From Bdellovibrio sp. ZAP7 (GTDB taxonomy: Bacteria > Bdellovibrionota > Bdellovibrionia > Bdellovibrionales > Bdellovibrionaceae): 64,000 bases of DNA. The stretch covers positions 930,001-994,000 of the forward strand of contig NZ_CP030082.1 of the NCBI RefSeq assembly GCF_006874645.1, in the 5' to 3' direction. Positions 17,589 to 26,661 of the stretch are shown piece by piece. A program made the position numbers and the translations under genes. The notes below the pieces were generated by a model. The model made no database searches and was not told where the DNA came from. It saw only the letters and a list, made by a program, of their open reading frames with translations. Positions within the stretch are counted from its first letter, which is position 1. Each line of letters opens with the position of its first letter.

Positions 17589-18632
17589 TTATTCCAATGG
17601 TGGGGGATATTTTTCGATCATTTCCTTCATTGATGAACCATATCGGCCATTGGGAACTATCATTGTCGCTTTTCTCCAAGACGTCGTGGCCAGAATAAAG
17701 CGGCCTTGACCCACACCCGGAGCATAACCCCAAGTCTTGTTCACGGCAGCCGCATTCGGCCAGTAATCGGCACCCACATTGACTAAGTACTTCGCCACAG
17801 ATCGATCGTCTGTTCCGCTCGCATTGTCCAGTATCAGAGCGGTCTCCATGCTCACAAAAACGGCGCGTACATCCTCGGGCACGATGGTATTTTGCGTTCC
17901 ATAGCCATGGGCAAATTGCGGATACTTAGGCAAAAATGAAAGTCCACCACTTGCTTCCACTCGTGTGCCTTTATCTGCGGCGAACACGAAAGGATATCTC
18001 CAGGTATCCGTATAAGGAGCCTTATCAGTGATCAAAAGTTTCCAGGTGCGGGTTGCTTCGGAAAGAACATAGATCTTCAGATTTCTAAACTGCACACGGG
18101 TGTTGGTGGCTTTATTGCCTTCGGCTTCAAATACTTGCAGCCAAGAATTCAGCGTATAGCACCATGTCGGCTTGCTGTACTCAAACCAACTTGGAATATC
18201 CGCGCCCGAAGGTGATTGCATGATTATCATAGGATACTTTTGCCATTCGTAACGAATATCTGGAATCTTAGCTTCGTGCGAAGTCGCGAGCTGACCATTT
18301 ACGATATCAACTATCGCCTGGGCTGGTGAAGCTGATGCCGTAGGCGACGGGGACGGAGACGGTGTTACTGACGGCGTAGGCGAAGGTTTCGGCGTTACCG
18401 ACGGAGTAGGAGATGCTGAAGGTGAAGGAGATGGTTTTGGTGTCGCGGAAGGCGACGGTGTTGCGGTAGGTGTAGGTTTTCGATACCAGTTTCGTGATCT
18501 TGAAGCTTCCAAATTAACCGCTGATGAGTCTGCCTGGGGGGAACGCGTATCAGCAGGGCTGCAGCCACTTATGGCGGCGAGAAGTAAGGTCGATGTTCCA
18601 AGTCTTGTGTAAAGCCAATATCTCTTATCCAT
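17589..18632 (-). CDS. lipoprotein with Pro/Ser/Thr-rich linker
   Basis: 347 residues. The N-terminal signal ends in a lipobox 'ISGC', so it is probably membrane-anchored. Residues about 50-105 are a low-complexity spacer of repeated 'PSPSAT', 'PKPSPS' and 'TPSVTP' units, typical of extended linkers in surface proteins. The remaining 240 residues are a globular domain rich in Trp and Tyr ('KPTWCYTLNSWLQVFEA', 'YPFVFAADKGTRVEA') that I do not recognise. It may bind carbohydrate or a cell-surface partner, but there is no catalytic motif to support an enzyme. The encoding DNA is repetitive because of the spacer. Confidence 0.82.
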   Translation of the reverse strand: MDKRYWLYTRLGTSTLLLAAISGCSPADTRSPQADSSAVNLEASRSRNWYRKPTPTATPSPSATPKPSPSPSASPTPSVTPKPSPTPSVTPSPSPSPTASASPAQAIVDIVNGQLATSHEAKIPDIRYEWQKYPMIIMQSPSGADIPSWFEYSKPTWCYTLNSWLQVFEAEGNKATNTRVQFRNLKIYVLSEATRTWKLLITDKAPYTDTWRYPFVFAADKGTRVEASGGLSFLPKYPQFAHGYGTQNTIVPEDVRAVFVSMETALILDNASGTDDRSVAKYLVNVGADYWPNAAAVNKTWGYAPGVGQGRFILATTSWRKATMIVPNGRYGSSMKEMIEKYPPPLE

Positions 18633-18870
18633 TCGAAAACCTCCTGTATAAATATCGGTTGTTTAACGACAGGACTCTTGTTTTGCGCGCAAGAATATGT
18701 CGGATGTGTTCTCAAACTAAATTTGCATTTTGGGAAACATGTCGAGATTTGAATAGAAGATCGACGTTTCCTGTTTTTAAGCAACCCCTTGGGAGCTTAG
18801 AGGATTTTGATTAGTAATCAAAATAAGATAGTGAAGTCGATTTTAGGACAAACAATCAAAGGAGATTGAA
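18633..18870. other. intergenic region between divergent genes
   Basis: 238 bases between two outward-facing genes, so it must hold both promoters. A strong AAAGGAG precedes the plus-strand ATG at 18871. I see no gene or distinctive repeat in it. Confidence 0.4.
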
Positions 18871-19473
18871 ATGAAGGTTTTCAAACTAGCTCTTAGTATT
18901 CTTGCGTCTGCCGCGATTTCGCATGTGGCTCATGCCGCCGCCGACTACTCTGATTCTGCAGCTAATGAAATGCAAAAAACGGGGCCTAACACTCTTGAAA
19001 GAATGGGCTCTGTAGAGGCACGCGCGCAGGTAGTTAAGATCGATAAAAAATCTCGCGAGATTACTTTCAAGACGGAGGACGGCCAAAACGTAACGGTTGT
19101 TGCAGGGCCTGAAATCAGAAATTTTGATCAAATTAAAAAAGGCGACACACTTAAAGTGAACTACATGGAATCGTTGGTGCTAGAACTTAAGAAAAAAGTA
19201 AAAGCGGACAACGGCGTTGTTGCTTCAACAGATATTGTTCGTTCTGCGCCGGGTGAAAAACCAGGTGGTCAAGTTGTGCAGCAGCTTACTGCAACGGGCA
19301 CAGTGACGAAAGTTGACAAAAAGAAACAGGAAGTAACGGTTAAGGGGCCGCGGCGTACTATTAGCTTCCACGTAAAAGATCAAAGCGTCCTTGATGAATT
19401 GAAAAAGGGCGATCAAATCGAAGCGAAGTACACAGAAGCATTGGCTGTTTCAGTTGAAACGATCAAACGCTGA
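18871..19473 (+). CDS. secreted protein with two repeated small beta domains
   Basis: 200 residues with a signal peptide ending 'AHA-AADYS'. It contains two copies of a domain of about 60 residues: 'ARAQVVKIDKKSREITFKT' to 'GDTLKVNYMESLVLEL', then 'TGTVTKVDKKKQEVTVKG' to 'GDQIEAKYTEALAVSV'. Each is a short OB- or barrel-like set of strands with the same 'KKGD' turn, so the gene arose by internal duplication. It is probably periplasmic. The function is unknown. A very strong terminator follows. Confidence 0.82.
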   Translation: MKVFKLALSILASAAISHVAHAAADYSDSAANEMQKTGPNTLERMGSVEARAQVVKIDKKSREITFKTEDGQNVTVVAGPEIRNFDQIKKGDTLKVNYMESLVLELKKKVKADNGVVASTDIVRSAPGEKPGGQVVQQLTATGTVTKVDKKKQEVTVKGPRRTISFHVKDQSVLDELKKGDQIEAKYTEALAVSVETIKR

Positions 19474-19498
19474 TTAAAGAGCGCTCTTGTAGAAACAA

Positions 19499-19526
19499 AA
19501 CCCCGGTCTGCACCGGGGTTTTTTAT
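19499..19526 (+). terminator. strong intrinsic terminator
   Basis: AACCCCGGT and ACCGGGGTT form a perfect 9-bp stem with a CTGC loop, followed by TTTT. The A-run on the other side lets it act for the minus-strand gene at 19528 too. Confidence 0.92.
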
Positions 19527-19527
19527 T

Positions 19528-19917
19528 TTAGCGACCTGGAGGAGGTGAGCTTGGGTTGGGAGATCCCGGAGAGATCGAAGTTCCGCTGCCTGGCAGCTGA
19601 TTTGTATTTGGCATGTTATTCGATGAGGGCGATGAGTTCGTATTCCAATTGCGATTCGAAGGATTGGAGTTGATGTTCTGCGAGTCTCTCATTGTGTCCG
19701 TATTGGTGTTGGTGGGGGCAGAAGCACTGCCGCTCATAGGATTTGGTTGAGTCAGGCCCGGATTAGTTTGACTCGGATTTGGATTGGTACCCTGATAAGT
19801 GCTGGGGTTTGCCATCTGTTGTTGTTGCTGAGTTCTGTAGGGATCGTTTTGAGAAGTCTGAGCCCACGCGCAATTGGCCATTACAGTCAGAGCAGAAATT
19901 AGAGCTAAGGTTTTCAT
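19528..19917 (-). CDS. secreted Asn/Pro/Ser-rich low-complexity protein
   Basis: About 129 residues with a signal peptide ending 'AWA-QTSQ'. The mature part has almost no hydrophobic residues and is made of Asn, Pro, Ser, Gln and Thr ('YQGTNPNPSQTNPGL'), so it is likely disordered. The ATG at 19917 is preferred over an in-frame GTG six bases earlier because AGGAG then lies 5 bases upstream. It is next to a BON-domain protein on the same strand, which may share an envelope role. No family is recognised. Confidence 0.75.
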   Translation of the reverse strand: MKTLALISALTVMANCAWAQTSQNDPYRTQQQQQMANPSTYQGTNPNPSQTNPGLTQPNPMSGSASAPTNTNTDTMRDSQNINSNPSNRNWNTNSSPSSNNMPNTNQLPGSGTSISPGSPNPSSPPPGR

Positions 19918-19968
19918 AGGCACTCCTATATAAAACGGTCCCGCTTTTATGCGGGACCCGAGTTGAAC

Positions 19969-21018
19969 TTAGTGGTTCGGATTTTGAGTTGTGCTGCTCG
20001 CGCTAGAGCCTGCGCGCTTTCCCGAGGAAGACCCCTTAGTCGAAGATGTGCCTCCGTCTGTGCTGGATTCACTTTGTGAAGAAGATGAAGACCAGTCATG
20101 AGTGGATTCTTTTTGTACGCGGATGTTGTTCGTGACTTCTTTCACCGATGACACACGTTCTGCCAAATCTTCAGCCATGTGTTTCATACGACGTTCATTT
20201 ACAGTTCCTGACAAGGTGACTTCGCCATTTTTAACTTCAACTTCGATGTCATTGGCATCGATTTCAGAGTGACGAGTCAGCATCTCACACACATCTTCTT
20301 TGATGCGGTCGTCTGAACGAGTATAAGATTTTGGGCCACGTCCTTCAAAGCTTGCGCTGCTTGAGCTGCGGCGCGCCTCATCGCGGTCTTGTCCACCACG
20401 AGAAGATCCATAGCTGTCTTCACGTAGACGATCGCCCCGGCCGGAATAGGATTGGGAGCCGGAATAGTCACGGTCTGAATAACTTTGAGAACTATAGTCT
20501 CTGCCATAGCTGCCATAGCTTGGTGAAGAATCCGACTCTCTGTCTTCATTGCTGCCGAAGCGTGAACTTTCATTACGGTCCATGTTATTGCGATCCCATC
20601 CGCGGTCGCTGCGATAGTCACCACGATCTGTACGAGAATCACGGCTAGATCCACTCATGCGGTTGCGATTATTGTAATCGCGGCTGATGTTGGCGTTGGT
20701 GTCATAATCACTGGTTGCTTGCCAGTTGTTGGAATAGCGATCTTCGTTTGAGCTATAACGGTCGGTCCCGTAACGAATGTCGCCGCGATTGCTGCCACGG
20801 CCATAAGCGCCGCGTGTACCGCCTTCAAAGTCCCAGTCGCGACGGCTGCTGGAGCCTTCCATATTATAGTCGCGGGCACTTTCATCTTCATTGTAGCTTG
20901 AGAAGTTGCCACGTTGTGAATCTCTGTCGCCACTCCAACGGGATTCATTTCGGGAAGAATAGGATCCTTGTGAAGAATAAGGGCGGCGGCTTTCATTTCT
21001 ATTTGATTTATTGTGCAT
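19969..21018 (-). CDS. BON-domain protein with long Ser/Arg/Asp/Tyr-rich region
   Basis: 349 residues without a signal peptide. Residues about 1-230 are highly polar low-complexity sequence rich in Ser, Arg, Asp, Gly and Tyr. Around residues 235-303 is a BON domain: 'DRIKEDVCEMLTRHSEIDA', 'GEVTLSGTVNERRMKHMAE' and 'VTNNIRVQK'. A Ser-rich tail follows. BON domains bind phospholipid and are common in osmotic-stress proteins. The leader GGAGTATTTATG resembles that of two other polar small genes here (57156 and 58969). Whether it is cytoplasmic or exported by another route cannot be told. Confidence 0.85.
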   Translation of the reverse strand: MHNKSNRNESRRPYSSQGSYSSRNESRWSGDRDSQRGNFSSYNEDESARDYNMEGSSSRRDWDFEGGTRGAYGRGSNRGDIRYGTDRYSSNEDRYSNNWQATSDYDTNANISRDYNNRNRMSGSSRDSRTDRGDYRSDRGWDRNNMDRNESSRFGSNEDRESDSSPSYGSYGRDYSSQSYSDRDYSGSQSYSGRGDRLREDSYGSSRGGQDRDEARRSSSSASFEGRGPKSYTRSDDRIKEDVCEMLTRHSEIDANDIEVEVKNGEVTLSGTVNERRMKHMAEDLAERVSSVKEVTNNIRVQKESTHDWSSSSSQSESSTDGGTSSTKGSSSGKRAGSSASSTTQNPNH

Positions 21019-21128
21019 AAATACTCCTTTTTTGTTGGAGTATCTAAGATCTACCTCAAGATTCTATCTGCCAATTCCGGTTGTTCAAATACAGCGATTC
21101 CCTTGGAGATTTGAAGAAATCGCAAATG

Positions 21129-22211
21129 CTAGATAGCAATGATATTGCGAATCCAGGGCTGACGTAATTTTCCGCGACCAATTTCGATGCGAACTTTACT
21201 GCCCAGTTGCAACTGATCATATAGTTCCGAAGAAATCGTAATATCCAGGGGGAGCGGAAGTTCTTGTGGAGGATTGGTCGGAGAAATTTGAATGTGATAG
21301 GTGATGTAATGCCTGCCGCGCCGGCGACGATGCATCTGCGTATAGTGTCCTTCGACGGAAGCTTCAATCGTTGTGCTGGCTGAGCGATCCATATGAATAT
21401 TGATGTCAGAGAAAAGGGCAATGCCGCCGATGGGAATGCTGAAAGCTAAAATCAATACACCTTCAATAATGATTCTATGTCCACGTGAAGATCCTTTAAA
21501 AACTGAAAGAATCAAAACGATCAGACTGAGAGATAAAAATCCTGTGAATAGCAAAGCCACTTTTGCCATCGCATTGGTGTTTAAATAAACGTCTTCATGA
21601 AGTGTCGTCCATTGTAATAGGCTAGATAAGCTGTATCCTGCGAAACCCCAGATCAAGGCTTCTGATATAAGAGCTTTGATAAAAAACGGGTCAAATTCTT
21701 TAGGTTGTTTTTGAATTTCTTCAAGCTGTTTAGAAAGAGCAGCCAGGAGATTCGCCGAGTTCACATCCACACGGTGGTCGCCTCGGAAGTGGACTCGCAA
21801 AAGATTTCCATCGCCAAAAATATATTCACAGCCATTATTAAACAGCTCCAGAATCAGACGACGTGCTTCACGGTCTTGCTGAATCTTGCGCATAAAGGAA
21901 GAGCTGTCGGAGGCAATGTAAACCAAGTCATCGAAAGTTAAGTCCTGCGTCTGGATTTCGTCAGCCAGCCCCCAGTTTTTAAAAAAGCGGTCCATCTTGG
22001 ATTCCCGAGTGAGCTTAAAGATGACTTTGCTCGGGAAAACGCGATTCCAGGATGTGGCTTGGACTGTGCCACTTTTATTCGTCATCACATTGGTGAAGAG
22101 TTCTATGCCATCATGCATAGATTTATTGTCTGCCACGACTTTGATTCTGCGATTGCTATAGCGGATCGCAAACGTCACAGCGCTAAAAAAAAGTTTAAGT
22201 AGGAGCCACAT
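21129..22211 (-). CDS. membrane protein of unknown function
   Basis: 360 residues. The N-terminal part has a hydrophobic start and a basic mixed region with predicted alpha/beta character. Three hydrophobic stretches lie near the middle ('LIWGFAGYSLSSLLQW', 'VALLFTGFLSLSLIVLIL', 'GVLILAFSIPIGGIALF'). The C-terminal 80 residues, outside the helices, are rich in beta strands and Arg ('GHYTQMHRRRRGRHYITYHI'). No family was recognised. A divergent amidohydrolase gene starts 126 bases upstream. Confidence 0.75.
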   Translation of the reverse strand: MWLLLKLFFSAVTFAIRYSNRRIKVVADNKSMHDGIELFTNVMTNKSGTVQATSWNRVFPSKVIFKLTRESKMDRFFKNWGLADEIQTQDLTFDDLVYIASDSSSFMRKIQQDREARRLILELFNNGCEYIFGDGNLLRVHFRGDHRVDVNSANLLAALSKQLEEIQKQPKEFDPFFIKALISEALIWGFAGYSLSSLLQWTTLHEDVYLNTNAMAKVALLFTGFLSLSLIVLILSVFKGSSRGHRIIIEGVLILAFSIPIGGIALFSDINIHMDRSASTTIEASVEGHYTQMHRRRRGRHYITYHIQISPTNPPQELPLPLDITISSELYDQLQLGSKVRIEIGRGKLRQPWIRNIIAI

Positions 22212-22337
22212 GGGTCAATTGTATTCTGTTTTATGTGAAGTACGAAGCAAAACTTGTCTTTTAAAACTTTCAACAGCAGGGATACAGGTCTTTTCACTCT
22301 TCTTTTATAATTAACTTTTGTATGAAAGGGGATTCCC

Positions 22338-23669
22338 ATGCGCTTGAAGGTCACGGTTCTATTTTTGGCGATTTTTTTTGCGGCTTGCTCCCATAAATCT
22401 GAGCCCAGACAATTCTTTGGAGAGAATTTAACCATTCTTAAAGGTGCGCGACTGATTGACGGGATGGGAACACCCGCCCGTTATAATGTGAATATCATCT
22501 TAAAGGAAGATCGAATTAAAGCCATCTTGGATGCGAAAGAACCACTCCCAACGCGAACCAAAGTGTTTGAGTTAGAGGGTAAGACGATCATGCCGACCCT
22601 CATGTCCTCACACGTCCATTTAGGAATGACAAACGGAGTGCAGTCGGGGTCGCGCCAAATCAATGAGGTGAACGATCTTCGTCAGCTTTATAAGTTTTCA
22701 AAATACGGAGTGGGGACTGTTCTTTCCATGGGAACAGACTTGGATGTGATTTATAATATCCGCGCGAACAGTCAAAAAACTGACAGCACATTGCCTTTGG
22801 TTTTAACTGCGGGACGTGGTTTTGGAGTTCCTGCGGGGGCGCCACCAGCGGCGATGGGTATCGATCAGGTATATCGACCTAAAAATGTCTCGGAAGCACG
22901 TAAGCAAGTTAAGGAGCTTGCGCTTAAAAAGCCCAACGTAATCAAAATCTGGGTAGATGACTTTGATCATTCTATGAAAAAGAAAATGGATCCGCAAATC
23001 TATCAGGCTATTATTCAAGAAGCGCATGCCGCTAAAATTCCGGTCGTTGCCCACGTTTATTATCTGGAGGATGCAAAGCTGCTGGCTCAAGCGGGAGTCG
23101 ATGTCTTTGGACACAGCATTCGTGACCAACCTGTCGACATGGAGCTGATGTCTTTGATGAAGTTGCACAATATTGCTTACATTCCCACTCTCGCGCTGGA
23201 TGAAGCGGGATATGTATTCGCAGAAAAGCCAGTCTGGATGAAAGATGAATTTTTCCGCGCGGCCTTGGATCCCGGTGTAGAGGATTGGATCGCGAAAAAC
23301 TACAAATCCAAAGCCACGTCTCGTGAAGATCTAAAAATGGCGATGAAAAACGTGATGACTCTATTTAAATCTGGCATCGTTGTAGGTCTTGGAACTGATT
23401 CCGGCGCTAACTTGCAACGCATTCAAGGATTTTCTGAACACCGGGAGTTGCAATTGTTGGTAGAGGCGGGGATGACTCCGGTAGAAGCCATTCGCGTCGC
23501 CACTGTTAATAACGCCAACATTTTAGGAATTGCCAAAGATTATGCGGGAATCGCAGAAGGAATGAAGGCGAACCTTTTGATTTTGGATGCGGATCCTTCG
23601 GAAGACATCGCTAACACTCAAAAGATTCACTCAGTCTTTATTAACGGTAAACTTATCGAAAGACGTTAA
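22338..23669 (+). CDS. amidohydrolase lipoprotein (imidazolonepropionase-like)
   Basis: 443 residues beginning with a lipoprotein signal ('FFAACSHKS'). The rest is a metal-dependent amidohydrolase. 'SSHVHLGM' carries the HxH metal ligands, 'VVAHVYYLEDAKLLA' and 'DVFGHSIRD' the later His ligands, and 'VGLGTDSGAN' the catalytic Asp. Such secreted enzymes hydrolyse amide or lactam bonds in peptides or ring compounds; the substrate is not evident. It overlaps the end of the gltS gene by 17 bases, the two genes converging. Confidence 0.88.
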   Translation: MRLKVTVLFLAIFFAACSHKSEPRQFFGENLTILKGARLIDGMGTPARYNVNIILKEDRIKAILDAKEPLPTRTKVFELEGKTIMPTLMSSHVHLGMTNGVQSGSRQINEVNDLRQLYKFSKYGVGTVLSMGTDLDVIYNIRANSQKTDSTLPLVLTAGRGFGVPAGAPPAAMGIDQVYRPKNVSEARKQVKELALKKPNVIKIWVDDFDHSMKKKMDPQIYQAIIQEAHAAKIPVVAHVYYLEDAKLLAQAGVDVFGHSIRDQPVDMELMSLMKLHNIAYIPTLALDEAGYVFAEKPVWMKDEFFRAALDPGVEDWIAKNYKSKATSREDLKMAMKNVMTLFKSGIVVGLGTDSGANLQRIQGFSEHRELQLLVEAGMTPVEAIRVATVNNANILGIAKDYAGIAEGMKANLLILDADPSEDIANTQKIHSVFINGKLIERR

Positions 23670-24834
23670 GGCAGAAAGTGATGGCCCCGGCATTAATGAA
23701 GTCAATAAAGCAGGATCCCACCAAGGGTACGATAAGAAATGCTTTTGGTGCGGGTCCGTATTTCTGAGTAAGAGATTGCATATTGGCCATCGCATTTGCG
23801 GTCGTGCCCATCATAAATCCAGTATAGCCAGCCGCTATCACCGCAGATTCATAATTATTTCCGGCAATCCACATGACGGGACCCAATGCCGTCAATACGA
23901 CTAACAGAGTTTGTACAATTAAGAATATCAGGATGGGGCCTGCTGCATTTTGCAACTCTTCCAGTCTTAAGCTCATGATGGCCATCGCGATAAACAGGGT
24001 CAGAGAAACCGAACCGATTTCCTCGATCCATTCTGATTTGATTTTGAAAAACGATGTTGCATCTTCAATATTTCTAAATACAGCGGCGATCACCATTGAA
24101 CCGATGTAGATAGGCAAGGTCACGCCCCAAGAACTGATCCAAGAGCTGAGAGTTGTACCTAATCCCAGGATAAGACAAAGACCCAAAGCATGGAATAAAA
24201 GGTCGCGACCCGGTACAAACTTTAAAAGTTGGGATTCATCGACTTTAACATCTTCGGTCGATTTGTTGCTTTCTAAATTTCTTTTGTTGATCAGATAGGT
24301 CGCCAAGGGCGCGCCCACCAGCCCACCCAAGACAATTCCGCCCATAGCTGTGGTAAGGCCAATCACCGATGCGTTTTCAATTCCAAGCGCTGCAAACGAA
24401 GGTGCAAATGCCAATGCCGTCCCCGGGCCACCTGTTAAAGCCACGGGGCCTGTCAAAACTCCCACCAGAGGATTCAGGCCCATGATTTTTGCGGCACTCA
24501 TTCCGGCAATGATTTGTAAGGCCAACCCGCCCACGGCCAATAACAGAAAATACAGAACACCGCGGCCCCCTTTCTTGAGTAACTTAAAAGAAGCGGCATA
24601 ACCGACAGAGGCAAAGAAGGCGATCATCAGGGTTGTCTCAAAAGTTTTATCGAACTCGATGGAAAATAAGTTCTGAGACTTTAAAAATGAAATGACTAGT
24701 GCCACTAGCAAGCCACCAATCACCGGAGACGGCAGATTGTACTCATCTATAAAGTGGAACTTGGCTTTTAAATAGCGACCAAAATAGACCACAAGGGCTG
24801 CAATAGCGACTGTTTGAAGGGCTGTAAAACTCAT
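23653..24834 (-). CDS. gltS: sodium/glutamate symporter
   Basis: 393 residues, close to the E. coli GltS length (401), with about ten to twelve hydrophobic helices. Family-like segments are 'IDEYNLPSPVIGGLLVAL' near the start, 'TGGPGTALAFAPSF' in the first half, and 'YTGFMMGTTANAMANMQSL' near the end. It takes up L-glutamate with sodium. It is monocistronic, divergent from the metal operon. Confidence 0.93.
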   Translation of the reverse strand: MSFTALQTVAIAALVVYFGRYLKAKFHFIDEYNLPSPVIGGLLVALVISFLKSQNLFSIEFDKTFETTLMIAFFASVGYAASFKLLKKGGRGVLYFLLLAVGGLALQIIAGMSAAKIMGLNPLVGVLTGPVALTGGPGTALAFAPSFAALGIENASVIGLTTAMGGIVLGGLVGAPLATYLINKRNLESNKSTEDVKVDESQLLKFVPGRDLLFHALGLCLILGLGTTLSSWISSWGVTLPIYIGSMVIAAVFRNIEDATSFFKIKSEWIEEIGSVSLTLFIAMAIMSLRLEELQNAAGPILIFLIVQTLLVVLTALGPVMWIAGNNYESAVIAAGYTGFMMGTTANAMANMQSLTQKYGPAPKAFLIVPLVGSCFIDFINAGAITFCLNVFR

Positions 24835-24924
24835 ATTTCAAGGCTATTCTCTGTCTGAGTCGCTGTCCAGTGTGCATTGCGGTAATGGGTTTACAACACT
24901 TAAGAAACGACATAGATTGGAATA

Positions 24925-25281
24925 ATGATTCGCGCTTTATCCATTCAGTTGATGATTTTAATCAGCCTCTTCAGTGCTTGGAGTGTCGGCTACGCGTCTC
25001 AAATTGATGACTGTTGCATCGAGCGACTGTCGCAGTCCACTGAATCTCATGTTTCTGAAACTAAAAGCAAAGCAGTTGCAACTATTGCTGCTCATCCTGA
25101 TGATTGTGCCGCCCGTTGCGATGACTGTGTTATCTGCCAGAGCCAATGTAATCAACACGGTGTAGTTACCTTTGTGACGCCAGAGTTCGGATTCGACCTC
25201 GCACAGTCCCATGATGTTAAGTTTATTCATTCCTACTCTGATATTGATCCAACGGTTCTGAAAGAACCTCCCCGAGCATAG
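24925..25281 (+). CDS. small secreted Cys-rich protein of the metal efflux operon
   Basis: 118 residues with a signal peptide ending near 'SVGYASQ'. The mature part has a Cys pair early ('DDCCIERL') and a cluster 'HPDDCAARCDDCVICQSQC', which resembles metal-binding segments in small proteins encoded at the head of heavy-metal efflux operons. It lies 93 bases upstream of czcC on the same strand. A role in sensing or buffering metal in the periplasm is inferred from the Cys cluster and position. Confidence 0.7.
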   Translation: MIRALSIQLMILISLFSAWSVGYASQIDDCCIERLSQSTESHVSETKSKAVATIAAHPDDCAARCDDCVICQSQCNQHGVVTFVTPEFGFDLAQSHDVKFIHSYSDIDPTVLKEPPRA

Positions 25282-25374
25282 CTCTACTCGCGGCTTTTTC
25301 GGCCGTTTTATTTCCTCATAATTTAAACAGTATTCAGTCTGCGTTTATAAACGTCAGATTTCTGGAGTTATATA

Positions 25375-26661
25375 ATGATATTCCTTGTTAAAAGGCCTCT
25401 CGTGGTGGCCTTATTTGTAGCCCTTGTTTTAATGGATGTTCGTGCCTATTCTGCGAACGAGCAGAAAGAGGCCGGCCACCATCAGCATGGCAGTCATCCA
25501 GAATGTCCCATTCCTCAATCTGCGACAGATATTCTAAAGTGTGCCAGCGAAAATCACCCCAAGATCCGCGCAGCCCAACTGAATGAACAGGTGCAAAGCG
25601 GAGTTGAAAAAAAAGAAGGGCAAATTTCCAATCCCAGCTTAAACCTGGAATCTGTGTCCGGAGATATGGGAAATGTCTCTCGCAAAGAAACCAAAATATC
25701 CCTGATACAGCCATTGGAAATTGGTGGCGCGCGCGGAGCGCGAATCGATCTTGCCAAGGCAAATACTTTTTTGAGTCGTGCGGAATTCGAAGAGGTCCGT
25801 GCCGATGTTATGATTGAAACGGTAATAAATCTTTATCGATTATCGCAATTGAAACTTCAGGCCGAAAGCAGCGAACGCACGATACAAGCTTATCAAGGTA
25901 GTATCTCATCCTTAAAGCGGCGCGCAGCACTTTCGCCAGAGCAGAAAGTTTCTCTCTCTGTTTTTCAAATGGCCTTATCAGAGGCGAAACTGCGCAGGCT
26001 TTCGATCACCGAAGAACAGCGATCCTTGTCTCACTATTTCCATATGGCGACAGGAAATTCCTATGACGAAATCAAGGGGGTATTGCCAAGCCAGTATAAG
26101 TGGCCCACCTTGACAGAATCTGCGGAAATTAGATCTCCCGCCAAAGCGAAAGCCCTTGCCGGGAAAATGGCGGCCGAAGCGCAGTTAAGCCAAGAACAAG
26201 CCAATTCATGGCCAGTGTTGGCGATTGGCCCGATGGTGCAAATGGAAGAAGAGGGCAGTGACAAGGCCAATCTCTATGGTCTGCAGCTAAGTTTTCCCTT
26301 GCCTCTGTTTAATGTGAATGGTGGAGGTCGCAAAGCTGCGCAATTGAATGTGCAGCGTTCCCAGGAAATTTTGAAGATCACAGAACGTGTTGAGTCTCAT
26401 GAACGAGAAGAGATTTTGCACAACTATGAAGACAGTCTAAAAGCTCTGAAAGAAAGCCCCCAGTTTACGGACATTGATGAAGAAAATCGAAAAAATCAAA
26501 AGCTTGCCGGCAGCGGGTTGATTCCCGCCAGTCTTGCTATCGAAGCCCAGCGCTCCAATGCGGAGTTGCTTAAAACTTTGCAGGAAAGAGAACTAAAAAC
26601 CCTGCAAGCACTTTGGACCATCTATAAGTTAGACGGTCGTATTATGACGGAGAGTTTATAA
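25375..26661 (+). CDS. czcC: CzcC-like outer-membrane efflux protein (TolC family)
   Basis: 428 residues with an N-terminal signal peptide and a His-rich 'GHHQHGSHPECP' segment. It has the repeated coiled-coil architecture of outer membrane efflux channels, including 'NPSLNLESVSGDMG' and 'ISLIQPLEIGGARGARIDLA', typical for the CzcC branch. It would form the outer-membrane exit for divalent metals pumped by CzcA. Its stop overlaps the next ATG by one base. A weak hairpin lies between it and the preceding gene. Confidence 0.9.
   Translation: MIFLVKRPLVVALFVALVLMDVRAYSANEQKEAGHHQHGSHPECPIPQSATDILKCASENHPKIRAAQLNEQVQSGVEKKEGQISNPSLNLESVSGDMGNVSRKETKISLIQPLEIGGARGARIDLAKANTFLSRAEFEEVRADVMIETVINLYRLSQLKLQAESSERTIQAYQGSISSLKRRAALSPEQKVSLSVFQMALSEAKLRRLSITEEQRSLSHYFHMATGNSYDEIKGVLPSQYKWPTLTESAEIRSPAKAKALAGKMAAEAQLSQEQANSWPVLAIGPMVQMEEEGSDKANLYGLQLSFPLPLFNVNGGGRKAAQLNVQRSQEILKITERVESHEREEILHNYEDSLKALKESPQFTDIDEENRKNQKLAGSGLIPASLAIEAQRSNAELLKTLQERELKTLQALWTIYKLDGRIMTESL

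Noticed and set aside
18339-18480. Repeated DNA units that look like a tandem-repeat array
   Set aside because: This is the codon-level repeat of the Pro/Ser/Thr linker of the lipoprotein; no spacer-repeat regularity typical of CRISPR.
20277-20996. Long open frames inside the BON-domain gene region, in other frames of the same strand and on the opposite strand
   Set aside because: They are produced by the biased Ser/Arg codon use of the real gene and have no ribosome binding sites.
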